In this document: piece after piece, positions 1 to 5,894 of the stretch
Numbering within the stretch: the stretch's first letter is position 1
Layout of the letters: each line of letters begins with the position of its first letter
Source of the DNA: Thermodesulfobacteriota bacterium
GTDB taxonomy: Bacteria > Desulfobacterota > Syntrophobacteria > BM002
Assembly: GCA_947259475.1 (NCBI GenBank)
Contig: CAMYLW010000130.1
Coordinates: 1-7,588 of the forward strand
Direction of reading: 5' to 3'
DNA: 7,588 bases
Notes under the pieces: model-generated
Told to the model about the DNA's origin: nothing
Databases searched by the model: none
The model's input: only the letters and a program-made list of their open reading frames with translations
Made by a program: the position numbers and the translations under genes

Positions 1-54
1 TTCTTGTAAGATAACTTTTCACAGCTTAAATGGGGTTTTCCCGGGAGGTCAAAA

Positions 55-462
55 ATGGAAGCTATCAACCTTAAAGAACAAGACTATTGTGCCGCTCCGG
101 ATGGTACCCAAGAGAGGTCCCAGATTCTAGGGGAACTCGCTGAGCGTAGAAGAAATGTGAGATTGAGCCGCCGCTTTTCGGTGAGGTTTTGCAAGGTGGG
201 ATTGTATTTTCCAGTCGAGGGAGTAACTGAGAACGTTGGGCCGTGTGGAGCTTTCATCAAAGTCAATGACTTGCATGCATTCCAACTCCACGATCAGATA
301 ATCCTCACCTTATCTATTCCACCCAGTTTCTCTGGCCAAGAGACGACCATTGGGCTTCAAGGTTCTGCACAGATCATCCGGCTAGTCGGGGATAATGAGG
401 GAGTTGCAGTGAAATTTACAGGGCCTCTTAAGCAATTTGAGCGGACTAATAACCAAGAGTAA
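55..462 (+). CDS. PilZ-domain-like protein (putative c-di-GMP effector)
   Basis: A 135-aa soluble protein with no signal peptide or membrane segment. An arginine-rich stretch at residues 31-45 (RRRNVRLSRRFSVRF) is followed by TENVGPCGAFI at 58-68 and a beta-rich remainder ending GVAVKF at 116-121. This order matches the PilZ fold: an N-terminal RxxxR-type arginine switch, a (D/N)xSxxG motif, then a beta barrel. PilZ proteins bind cyclic di-GMP and act on motility, polysaccharide export or transcription; which of these applies here cannot be told. The second motif reads NVGPCG, with glycine where serine is usual, so ligand binding is plausible but unproven. The start is supported by GGGAGGT at 43-49, five bases before the ATG. 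The gene stands alone, convergent with the leftward TVP38 gene, and its left neighbour is outside the window. PilZ is assigned from motif pattern only. Confidence 0.68.
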   Translation: MEAINLKEQDYCAAPDGTQERSQILGELAERRRNVRLSRRFSVRFCKVGLYFPVEGVTENVGPCGAFIKVNDLHAFQLHDQIILTLSIPPSFSGQETTIGLQGSAQIIRLVGDNEGVAVKFTGPLKQFERTNNQE

Positions 463-590
463 GCATTTGACTAGTTAATCGTCAATATCTGAAGTCCACA
501 CTGGCATTGTCAAAGTTCACGTTACATACTTTCATACACACTTCGTCTTTTAAAAAACGGTTACCATATCTAGCCCCACCAGATCGACAC

Positions 591-630
591 AAAAAACCCC
601 GACCACTCTCGGTAGTGATCGGGGCTTTTT
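591..630. terminator. bidirectional Rho-independent terminator
   Basis: An 11-bp stem (597-607 with 614-624) encloses a 6-base loop. It is flanked by six A at 591-596 and five T at 626-630, so both strands present a GC-rich hairpin followed by a U run. The single imperfect position is a C-A mismatch in the plus-strand transcript but a G-U wobble in the minus-strand transcript, and the U run is longer on the minus strand. It therefore probably serves mainly as the end of the leftward TVP38 gene, whose stop lies about 45 bases away, and also catches transcription from the PilZ-like gene. Confidence 0.88.
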
Positions 631-671
631 GTTCCGTCTTGGTCTGCGCGGCTCTTCTTACTCTCAGCTTC

Positions 672-1370
672 TTACTGCTCACCTTTAATCTTTTTTATAA
701 TTTTCGGAATGAAGAGTGAAAAGATAAACAACCCTATGGAAAAGAAAACCTTGAAAGACAACAGTTCACCCCAGTTTCCTGAAACCCAAACATCTTTTAG
801 TGTTCCGATGAAAAAGGTGAAGATAAAGGTCCCGACGATGATGCCCAGGGCCGTACCAAAAAAGTAGTCCCAAAAACGTACCCTGGTAAGACCCATACCG
901 AAATTCATGGGTGTAAATGGAAAGTAGAGAAGCCGCAGGTACAATGTGGCGGCAAATCCGTTCCGCTCAATGGCATCGTCATATTTCTTCAACTTATCCC
1001 CAATCAGCGAGGCTGCAAATTCTCTACCTAGAGTGCGCCCAATCCAAAAGGCTGCACTGGCACCTATCATAGCTCCAAACCAGACATAGAGAAACCCCCA
1101 ATAGGCCCCAAAAATGGCAGCGCCTATACCGGTTAGGAGCGTGCCAGGCACGAAAAGACATACACCTGCGGCATAAACAAATACAAAAACCAGAGGAGCC
1201 CACAACCCCGCTGTATTAAGGAAGTTTCCCAAAGCTTCCGCAGTAAGATACCCTTTAACCGGCGTGAATTTAACAATGTAAATGGCCATAATAACAAACG
1301 CCACAAACATAAATGCTTTTATCATGGCTTTGTTGCGACCTGGAGTGGCGGACTCTATTACTTGTTCCAT
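672..1370 (-). CDS. TVP38/TMEM64 family (DedA-like, VTT domain) inner membrane protein
   Basis: A 232-aa polytopic membrane protein with hydrophobic segments near residues 17-34, 57-78, 82-112, 149-190 and 207-223. The family signature is clear: FVPGTLLTGIGAAIFG (73-88), a glycine-rich reentrant stretch, then WIGRTLGR (109-116), and RLLYFPFTPMNFGMGL (146-161) ahead of the next helix. VTT/DedA-like proteins sit in the cytoplasmic membrane; relatives are linked to lipid scrambling or flipping and membrane homeostasis, but the substrate of bacterial TVP38 proteins is mostly unknown. The tail is basic (KIIKKIKGEQ), consistent with a cytosolic C-terminus. The frame stays open to a TTG at 1472, with ATGs at 1454 and 1433. 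The ATG at 1370 is chosen because GGGGGAG lies five bases before it and the upstream 34 residues are polar and unlike the family. It is the last gene of the leftward series, before the terminator. Confidence 0.92.
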   Translation of the reverse strand: MEQVIESATPGRNKAMIKAFMFVAFVIMAIYIVKFTPVKGYLTAEALGNFLNTAGLWAPLVFVFVYAAGVCLFVPGTLLTGIGAAIFGAYWGFLYVWFGAMIGASAAFWIGRTLGREFAASLIGDKLKKYDDAIERNGFAATLYLRLLYFPFTPMNFGMGLTRVRFWDYFFGTALGIIVGTFIFTFFIGTLKDVWVSGNWGELLSFKVFFSIGLFIFSLFIPKIIKKIKGEQ

Positions 1371-1375
1371 GTTCT

Positions 1376-1382
1376 CTCCCCC
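1376..1382 (-). promoter_or_regulatory. Shine-Dalgarno site fixing the TVP38 gene start
   Basis: On the minus strand GGGGGAG lies five bases before the ATG at 1370. None of the three upstream in-frame start codons (1472, 1454, 1433) has a comparable site, so this site favours the 232-aa product. Confidence 0.75.
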
Positions 1383-1500
1383 AACTTCAGTTGCTGTGGC
1401 TTGTGGCTTGTCTTCTTTTTGAGTGCTCGTCATGTTCTGTTTACTCTTGACCATATGTCGTAACCACAGCAAATAGATTACATTCCGTCGGGGATAAATT

Positions 1501-1524
1501 AGGTGTCAGGTTTCAGGTGTCAGG
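1501..1524. repeat. direct repeat of AGGTGTCAGG
   Basis: Two identical 10-bp copies (1501-1510 and 1515-1524) are separated by TTTC. They lie in the gap upstream of the TVP38 gene, next to the larger palindromic repeat. Short GTGTCAGG-type repeats of this look recur in gaps of some environmental bacterial genomes (recollection, not checked here). No function is evident. Confidence 0.6.
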
Positions 1525-1599
1525 GAAAAAACATAAAAGCTGCCACCTGATGTGGCTTCGATGTCTTTGCCTAGTGCGGCAGTCTGCTGGAACATTGCA

Positions 1600-1743
1600 A
1601 AATATCAAATCCCAAGCACCAAATTACAGACAAATCTCAAATTGCAATATTCAATGACCAAAACAAGAAACAGGTTTCGAATTTTGAATTTTGGTCATTG
1701 TGATTTGTTTGATATTTGTGATTTGTTATTTGGAATTTCTAGT
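1600..1743. repeat. AT-rich imperfect palindromic intergenic repeat (MITE/REP-like)
   Basis: This fills most of the 402-base gap between the TVP38 gene and the 6-phosphogluconate dehydrogenase gene. The inner arms, 1652-1663 and 1689-1700, are a perfect 12-bp inverted pair (CAATGACCAAAA) around a 25-base loop. Outer arms at 1619-1628 and 1724-1733 match in nine of ten bases, and the intervening sequence pairs partially, so the whole could fold into a long imperfect hairpin. It is built from variations of CAAAT/ATTTG words and is far richer in AT than the genes. A 74-codon frame crosses it, but the peptide is low in complexity and not credible as a gene. It carries no transposase and no evident target-site duplication. 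It is probably one copy of a dispersed non-coding repeat family; a role in mRNA processing or termination within the gene series is possible. Confidence 0.7.
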
Positions 1744-1772
1744 CACTCTAATACTACAGTACTCCACAACCA

Positions 1773-2684
1773 CTAGCTATCTTTAGCAGCCACCACTGCA
1801 TGCCCACCAAATTCCCGCCGAAGGGCGGCGATAACCTTATCCTCGAAGGGATCTTCCTCCCTTGATCTGAACCTCCTGAAAAGTGAAAGAGCTATAACCG
1901 GGGCTGACACTCCACTCTCCACAGCCTGCTGCACGGTCCAACGTCCCTCCCCAGAGTCTTCTACATAGCCACGAATTTTAGTCAACCTTTCATCTTTGCC
2001 AAAGGCTGTTTCTAGCAGTTCCAAGAGCCAGGACCGAATAACACTACCCTGATTCCAGAGATGAGCAACCTGAGAATAATCTAGAAACTCAGCATAAGGT
2101 GAGCCCTCCATAATGGCAAATCCTTCCCCGTAGGCCTGCATCATACCGTACTCGATGCCATTATGAACCATCTTGACGAAGTGCCCGGCACCGGTGGGGC
2201 CACAATAGAGGTAGCCGTTCTCAGGAGCAAGAGTTTTGAAAATGGGTTCAAGATGCTCGAAGACCTCTCGTTCTCCACCCGTCATCATGCAATAACCAAC
2301 CTCGAGTCCCCAGATGCCGCCGCTTACTCCCACATCCATGAACTTGATTGCCTTTGCAGTCAGCATCTCTGCCCGGCGAATGTCATCTTTATAGTAGGTG
2401 TTGCCCCCATCGATAACAATGTCACCCGGGGCGAGCAACTCCAAGAGCTGGTCAAGATGGTCATCAACTGGTTGGCCAGCGGGAAGCATGAGCCAAACCA
2501 CCCGTGGCGCGGTCAACTTGTCAACGAGTTCGGTCAGTGAAAAGCTTCCTATCGCACCCTCTTTGACTATCTCCTCAGTCTTAGTGGGAGTCCGGTTGTA
2601 GGCCACAACCTCATGGCCACCCTGGAGGAGCCGCTTTGCCATGTTCATTCCCATGCGCCCCAACCCTATCATAGCTATTTGCAT
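1773..2684 (-). CDS. gnd: 6-phosphogluconate dehydrogenase, decarboxylating, short form
   Basis: A 303-aa cytosolic enzyme of the short 6PGDH class, which lacks much of the C-terminal helical region of the ~470-aa enzyme. It oxidises and decarboxylates 6-phosphogluconate to ribulose 5-phosphate and CO2, yielding NAD(P)H. The Rossmann motif is GLGRMG (7-12). DGGNTYYKDD (92-101) and GVSGGIWGLEVGY (119-131) form the substrate region, and KMVHNGIEY (171-179) supplies the catalytic K171, N175 and E178. The C-terminus ends in the family-typical RREFGGHAV (289-297). NRT at 30-32, after the second beta strand, is the motif that contacts the 2'-phosphate in NADP-dependent enzymes, so NADP preference is inferred. 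A GTG at 2732 would add 16 residues, but AAAGGAG eight bases before the ATG at 2684 favours the shorter start. It lies downstream of the flavoprotein gene in the same direction. Confidence 0.93.
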   Translation of the reverse strand: MQIAMIGLGRMGMNMAKRLLQGGHEVVAYNRTPTKTEEIVKEGAIGSFSLTELVDKLTAPRVVWLMLPAGQPVDDHLDQLLELLAPGDIVIDGGNTYYKDDIRRAEMLTAKAIKFMDVGVSGGIWGLEVGYCMMTGGEREVFEHLEPIFKTLAPENGYLYCGPTGAGHFVKMVHNGIEYGMMQAYGEGFAIMEGSPYAEFLDYSQVAHLWNQGSVIRSWLLELLETAFGKDERLTKIRGYVEDSGEGRWTVQQAVESGVSAPVIALSLFRRFRSREEDPFEDKVIAALRREFGGHAVVAAKDS

Positions 2685-2692
2685 ATCACCTG

Positions 2693-2699
2693 CTCCTTT
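2693..2699 (-). promoter_or_regulatory. Shine-Dalgarno site of the 6-phosphogluconate dehydrogenase gene
   Basis: On the minus strand AAAGGAG lies eight bases before the ATG at 2684. It lies inside the open frame that begins at the GTG at 2732, so it argues against that longer start. Confidence 0.7.
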
Positions 2700-2843
2700 A
2701 AGTACTTGGCGATTGTCTATGTATCTTATCACTATCTGTTGCCAAGTTTGTTGTCATTTGGCTGCGCCGTCAATAGGGCTGGCGCCCTTCATTACGCCTC
2801 ACGGCTGTCATTAAGTTGTTTCAACGCCACAATGACCATCTAT

Positions 2844-2878
2844 CTCTATGCTCCATGCTCCATGCTCCATGCTCTATG
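2844..2878. repeat. 7-bp tandem repeat, five copies
   Basis: Five uninterrupted 7-bp units: CTCTATG, three copies of CTCCATG, then CTCTATG. The array starts 160 bases upstream of the 6-phosphogluconate dehydrogenase start and ends two bases before the stop codon of the oxidoreductase gene (2881-2883). The rest of that 196-base gap shows no convincing terminator. A slipped-strand origin is likely, and copy number may differ between strains. Confidence 0.8.
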
Positions 2879-2880
2879 CT

Positions 2881-4329
2881 TTACTCGCAGGCTCTTCCCT
2901 TCAGATTGAAGAAAAACTTCAACCCCTTCTTTACCCTCTCCGAAAAGATTTTGGGAGAGAAAAAATTCCCTGCGACTCTTTTGTTGATTTCACCGAGAGT
3001 CGGATAGGGATGTACTGCAGAAGCCAGGGTGGAGAGCTTCATCTTGCCGTTCAACACCGCCACCCATTCATTGAGCAGTTCTCCTGCCTGAGGTCCCAAT
3101 ATTTGTACACCTATGGGCTTCTCTTTTCCGTCCAGAATCATCTTGATCTTGCCGACTCTCTCACCCTCCGCCAGGCTTCTGTCGTTACCTTTGAACTCCT
3201 CGGTCCATACCGCATACTCGATTCCGGCAGCTTCTGCCGCTTTTTCATTCATGCCAATGCTCGCCAGCTCAGGATCCGTATATGTACACCACGGCAGAAA
3301 AGTGTAATCCACTTTTCTGGGGAGATGAAAAATAGCATTGGTGAAAACAACACCTCCCTCATAACCTGCTGCGTGAGTAAATTGATATTGTCCGGTAACA
3401 TCTCCCGCTGCATAAATGTGCTTCTGTTTGGTCCTCAAGCGGTTGTCCACCTGGATGCCTTTCCCAGTGAAATCTATGCCCAGACCTTCTAAACCTAAAC
3501 CTGTCACATTGGCCTCTCGACCCATGGCGATCAGGATCTTTTCTCCTCGAATCTTACTTCTGGTGTTTGCGCCGTTTTGTATAGTTACCTCCAACTCATT
3601 CCCCAGGTCCCGCACGCCCAACACCGCGGAGCCCAGGTAAAATGTTACCCCTTCAGACTGCAAAACCTCCATGACTGTGTCGGCCATGTCTTTGTCTTCT
3701 TTGCTCAAGATCTGATTGCTGCGCTGAACCACGGTTACTTTTGAGCCAAGACGACCGAATGCCTGTGCCATTTCTATGGCTATGGGGCCGGCGCCAAGAA
3801 TGATCAACGATTTTGGCAAATGATCGAGGGACCAGATTTCTTTGTTGGTGATGTAGGGGGTTCTATCCAGACCATCTATGGGTGGGATCCCAGGGGAGGA
3901 GCCTGTGGCGAGGACCCAGTTCTTTGCTGAGATGGTTTCCCCATTGAGGTGGATACTGTGCTCATCAACAAAGGTTGCCCTGCCGAATTCAACTTTGGCT
4001 CCGAGTTGGCAAAATCTTTCCTCAGAATCGTGTTCTTGAATGGTGCTGATGACCGATTGAATTCTCTTTGCCACTTCCCGATAATCAACAGGCGGAAGCT
4101 CAACCCCTGGAAGACCGAACTCTTTTGAGTTCTTCATCAGGTGGTAGACGTGAGCTGTTTTGATCAGGGTTTTGCTCGGAACACAACCATAATGGAGGCA
4201 GTCACCTCCAAGTTCTTTTTCTTTCTCAACCAGCAGAGTCTTGGCACCGGCCTGGGCCGCCCCGGCTGTAACGGTCAGACCTGCTGCCCCCCCGCCGATA
4301 ACTCCTATATCGAAATCATAATCCGCCAT
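2881..4329 (-). CDS. MerA/dihydrolipoamide-dehydrogenase-like FAD-dependent disulfide oxidoreductase
   Basis: A 482-aa class I pyridine nucleotide-disulfide oxidoreductase, probably cytosolic or membrane-peripheral. An FAD-binding GGGAAG (12-17) is followed by the redox disulfide motif GGDCLHYGCVPSK (41-53; C44 and C49), ATGSSP (141-146), a second dinucleotide fold GAGPIAIEMA (179-188), the second FAD motif AAGDVTG (307-313) and a C-terminal dimerisation domain. At the usual HxHPTxxE site it has HPYPTLGE (440-447), so Y442 replaces the catalytic histidine, as in mercuric reductase. It lacks the N-terminal metal-binding domain and the C-terminal cysteine pair of true MerA; one cysteine (C481) ends the chain. 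The physiological substrate is unknown. Proteins of this subgroup occur fused to TVP38 domains elsewhere, and a TVP38 gene lies two genes downstream. The ATG at 4329 is preferred over a TTG at 4347 because AAAGGGA sits seven bases before it. Confidence 0.88.
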   Translation of the reverse strand: MADYDFDIGVIGGGAAGLTVTAGAAQAGAKTLLVEKEKELGGDCLHYGCVPSKTLIKTAHVYHLMKNSKEFGLPGVELPPVDYREVAKRIQSVISTIQEHDSEERFCQLGAKVEFGRATFVDEHSIHLNGETISAKNWVLATGSSPGIPPIDGLDRTPYITNKEIWSLDHLPKSLIILGAGPIAIEMAQAFGRLGSKVTVVQRSNQILSKEDKDMADTVMEVLQSEGVTFYLGSAVLGVRDLGNELEVTIQNGANTRSKIRGEKILIAMGREANVTGLGLEGLGIDFTGKGIQVDNRLRTKQKHIYAAGDVTGQYQFTHAAGYEGGVVFTNAIFHLPRKVDYTFLPWCTYTDPELASIGMNEKAAEAAGIEYAVWTEEFKGNDRSLAEGERVGKIKMILDGKEKPIGVQILGPQAGELLNEWVAVLNGKMKLSTLASAVHPYPTLGEINKRVAGNFFSPKIFSERVKKGLKFFFNLKGRACE

Positions 4330-4456
4330 AATATTGTCCCTTTCCAATGGAATTATTTTTGTATGTTTACCATCTATATCTTAGGAAACCAAGACTTTCG
4401 ACTAGAAGTTCAAGGGGCAATGAGATTAAGAGTGGGACACGAACCAGAGTAGCCTC
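4330..4456. other. gap between the transaldolase and oxidoreductase genes
   Basis: A 127-base gap with a moderate Shine-Dalgarno site (AAAGGGA, minus strand, 4337-4343) before the oxidoreductase ATG. I see no clear hairpin terminator after transaldolase, which leaves read-through from transaldolase into the oxidoreductase possible. Confidence 0.4.
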
Positions 4457-5581
4457 CTATGAACCTGAGCTAGCTGACACGCCCTGCAACTCTTCGAGCA
4501 ATCTACTCCGTTTCTCAGTAATGCTGGCAATCAACCCCTCAAAGGATTTGGCAAAGGACGCCACACCCTCATCGAGAACCTTGTTGGTAATAGCGTCCAG
4601 GTCGATGCCAAGCTCGGCGAGTTCAGCCATGCGGTTGCGAGCCCCTTCCACATCAATGTCCACAGTGGCAGCTACTGTGCCATGATCCAGAAAATCATCC
4701 AGGGTAGCGGGCGGCAGCGTAGTCACCGTGTTAGGTCCACTCAAGCTATCCACATAGAGAGTATTAGGATAAGTAGGATTCTTGGTGCTGGTACTTCCCC
4801 ACAAGGGTCGTTGCACCCTACCGCCGCGGGCAGCCAATTTCTCCCAGCTTTCGCCCTGAAAAATTTCGCGGAAGCGACGATAGGCAATCTTGGCATTATC
4901 AATGGCGATCTTGCCTCGTATCTCAGTATTACCAATCTCTTCAAGGGCCTTATCCACAGCGGTATCAATCCGACTGATGAAAAAGGAAGCCACGGATGCC
5001 ACTCTGCCTACATTACCGCCTGCTAATGCCAGCTTTTCCAACCCGGCAATGTAGGCGGTGGCCACAGCCTCGTATTGCTCGAGCGAGAAGATCAAGGTAA
5101 CATTAATATTTACACCCTCACCGATGAGGGTCTCGATGGCTGGTATGCCGGCGGGTGTGGCCGGCACCTTGATCATCACGTTCGGTCGCTCCAGGGAAGC
5201 AAAGAGGCGGCGTGCTTCAGCTATGGTGGCCCCGGTGTCGTGAGCCAGAGCCGGATTTACCTCGAGGCTCACATAGCCATCAGCACCCCCACTCTTTTCG
5301 TAGACTGGGCGCAATACATCAGCTGCGCTCCGGATGTCTGACATAGCCAGGTTCTCATATATTTCTGCCACCGATCTTCCATCACGAACCAGGCGATTCA
5401 AATCTTCATCGTAATCAGCACTCCCAGCAATGGCCTTTTCAAAGATAGATGGATTGGAGGTGACCCCCCGCAGCCCCTGGTCAACCAGTTCTTGTAGTTC
5501 GCCGGATGCCATAAGGGAACGGCTTATGTAGTCGAGCCAGATAGCCTGGCCGAGTTCAGCTAATTCATGCAGTTTTGTCAT
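4457..5581 (-). CDS. tal: transaldolase (long ~370-aa bacterial type)
   Basis: A 374-aa cytosolic enzyme of the non-oxidative pentose phosphate pathway. It moves a dihydroxyacetone unit from sedoheptulose 7-phosphate to glyceraldehyde 3-phosphate, giving erythrose 4-phosphate and fructose 6-phosphate. Visible motifs are WLDYISR (15-21, with the catalytic Asp17), GVTSNPSIF (39-47), the Schiff-base lysine K138 in VMIKVPAT (135-142), NINVTLIFS (158-166), ASFFISRID (198-206) and WGSTSTKNP (261-269). Length and the WGSTSTKNP region fit the longer transaldolases of actinobacteria, cyanobacteria and Chloroflexi, not the ~316-aa enterobacterial type. The frame stays open far upstream. Two ATGs lie at 5587 and 5581; GGAGG abuts the first and sits six bases before the second, so 5581 is chosen. 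It heads the leftward gene series and is divergent from glpD. Confidence 0.95.
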   Translation of the reverse strand: MTKLHELAELGQAIWLDYISRSLMASGELQELVDQGLRGVTSNPSIFEKAIAGSADYDEDLNRLVRDGRSVAEIYENLAMSDIRSAADVLRPVYEKSGGADGYVSLEVNPALAHDTGATIAEARRLFASLERPNVMIKVPATPAGIPAIETLIGEGVNINVTLIFSLEQYEAVATAYIAGLEKLALAGGNVGRVASVASFFISRIDTAVDKALEEIGNTEIRGKIAIDNAKIAYRRFREIFQGESWEKLAARGGRVQRPLWGSTSTKNPTYPNTLYVDSLSGPNTVTTLPPATLDDFLDHGTVAATVDIDVEGARNRMAELAELGIDLDAITNKVLDEGVASFAKSFEGLIASITEKRSRLLEELQGVSASSGS

Positions 5582-5587
5582 TTTCAT

Positions 5588-5592
5588 CCTCC
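5588..5592 (-). promoter_or_regulatory. Shine-Dalgarno site deciding the transaldolase start
   Basis: GGAGG on the minus strand directly touches the ATG at 5587 but has six-base spacing to the ATG at 5581. Only the second spacing suits initiation, which removes the two extra residues (Met-Lys). Confidence 0.75.
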
Positions 5593-5610
5593 AAGCAAAG
5601 TAAGTGTATT

Positions 5611-5630
5611 CTGTAAGTATACAGTATGCA
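5611..5630 (-). promoter_or_regulatory. possible transaldolase promoter -10 region
   Basis: On the minus strand TATACT (5616-5621) is one base from the sigma-70 -10 consensus and lies about 35 bases before the start codon. It sits inside a small imperfect palindrome, CTGTA(N4)TACAG (5611-5624). No good -35 box is found at the right distance, so either the promoter relies on an activator or the match is chance. Confidence 0.3.
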
Positions 5631-5656
5631 AATTCCTGATAATCGAAGTAGTGAAC

Positions 5657-5893
5657 ATGACTATGAAACTGACACTGGCCGACCGTGTTAAGGCGCTGCG
5701 TACGGAGAAGAACATGGGTTTTTACGGTCAGGGGATCGCCTGGGACCGCTTCACACAAATCCCGTGGGCTGGTAGTTTTATTTCCATTATGCCAAAATTC
5801 CAGCATTCCATGTTCTTGGCAACACTATTAAGTGCAAAAAATATCAGGTCTTCCATGTCTTTTGATAACCCCGGAAAGCTGTTGGGAGGCTAA
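5657..5893 (+). CDS. doubtful small ORF or gene remnant upstream of glpD
   Basis: A 78-aa frame starting MTMKLTLADRVKALRTEKNM and ending FDNPGKLLGG. I do not recognise a family. Codon use in the first half (to about 5773) looks coding: rich in CTG, GCC, GAC and CGT, with a plausible amphipathic helix. The second half is richer in AT and less convincing. The start lacks a strong Shine-Dalgarno site. The TAA stop (5891-5893) falls just after the GGGAGG that serves glpD and one base before the glpD ATG, an arrangement that would allow translational coupling. It may be a real small protein, a truncated remnant whose 3' half has decayed, or chance. The second half also holds a weak promoter-like pair (TTGGCA at 5816-5821, AAATAT at 5839-5844) that could serve glpD. 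Confidence 0.35.
   Translation: MTMKLTLADRVKALRTEKNMGFYGQGIAWDRFTQIPWAGSFISIMPKFQHSMFLATLLSAKNIRSSMSFDNPGKLLGG
5884..5889 (+). promoter_or_regulatory. Shine-Dalgarno site deciding the glpD start
   Basis: GGGAGG lies five bases before the ATG at 5895. The later in-frame ATG at 5967 (MQKEEFDLV), where the conserved domain begins, has no comparable site, and a GTG at 5832 has none either. Confidence 0.7.
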
Positions 5894-5894
5894 C

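Noticed and set aside
4..31. Promoter for the PilZ-like gene (TTGTAA and TTAAAT, 16-bp spacing)
   Set aside because: Each box matches the consensus in only four of six bases, which is too weak to call.
1552..1776. 74-codon plus-strand open frame
   Set aside because: It lies across the palindromic repeat, its peptide reflects repeated CAAAT/ATTTG words, and it has no ribosome binding site.
2704..2747. 7-bp inverted repeat ACTTGGC/GCCAAGT upstream of gnd as an operator
   Set aside because: The arms are 30 bases apart with AT-rich sequence between and no regulator nearby, so chance is likely.
2775..2788. AGGGC/GCCCT hairpin in the gap before gnd as a terminator
   Set aside because: The stem is only five pairs and no U run follows on either strand.
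2844..2878. CRISPR array
   Set aside because: The 7-bp units are contiguous, with no spacers and no cas genes in the window.
2848..3492. 214-codon plus-strand open frame
   Set aside because: It is antisense to the well-supported oxidoreductase gene, starts within the tandem repeat and shows no family motifs.
2881..4329. Naming this gene merA or lpd
   Set aside because: It lacks the MerA metal-binding domain and C-terminal cysteine pair, has Tyr at the Lpd catalytic histidine, and has neither mer nor lipoyl-complex genes nearby.
4141..4452. 103-codon plus-strand open frame
   Set aside because: It is antisense to the N-terminal part of the oxidoreductase, with cysteine- and proline-rich composition typical of a shadow frame.
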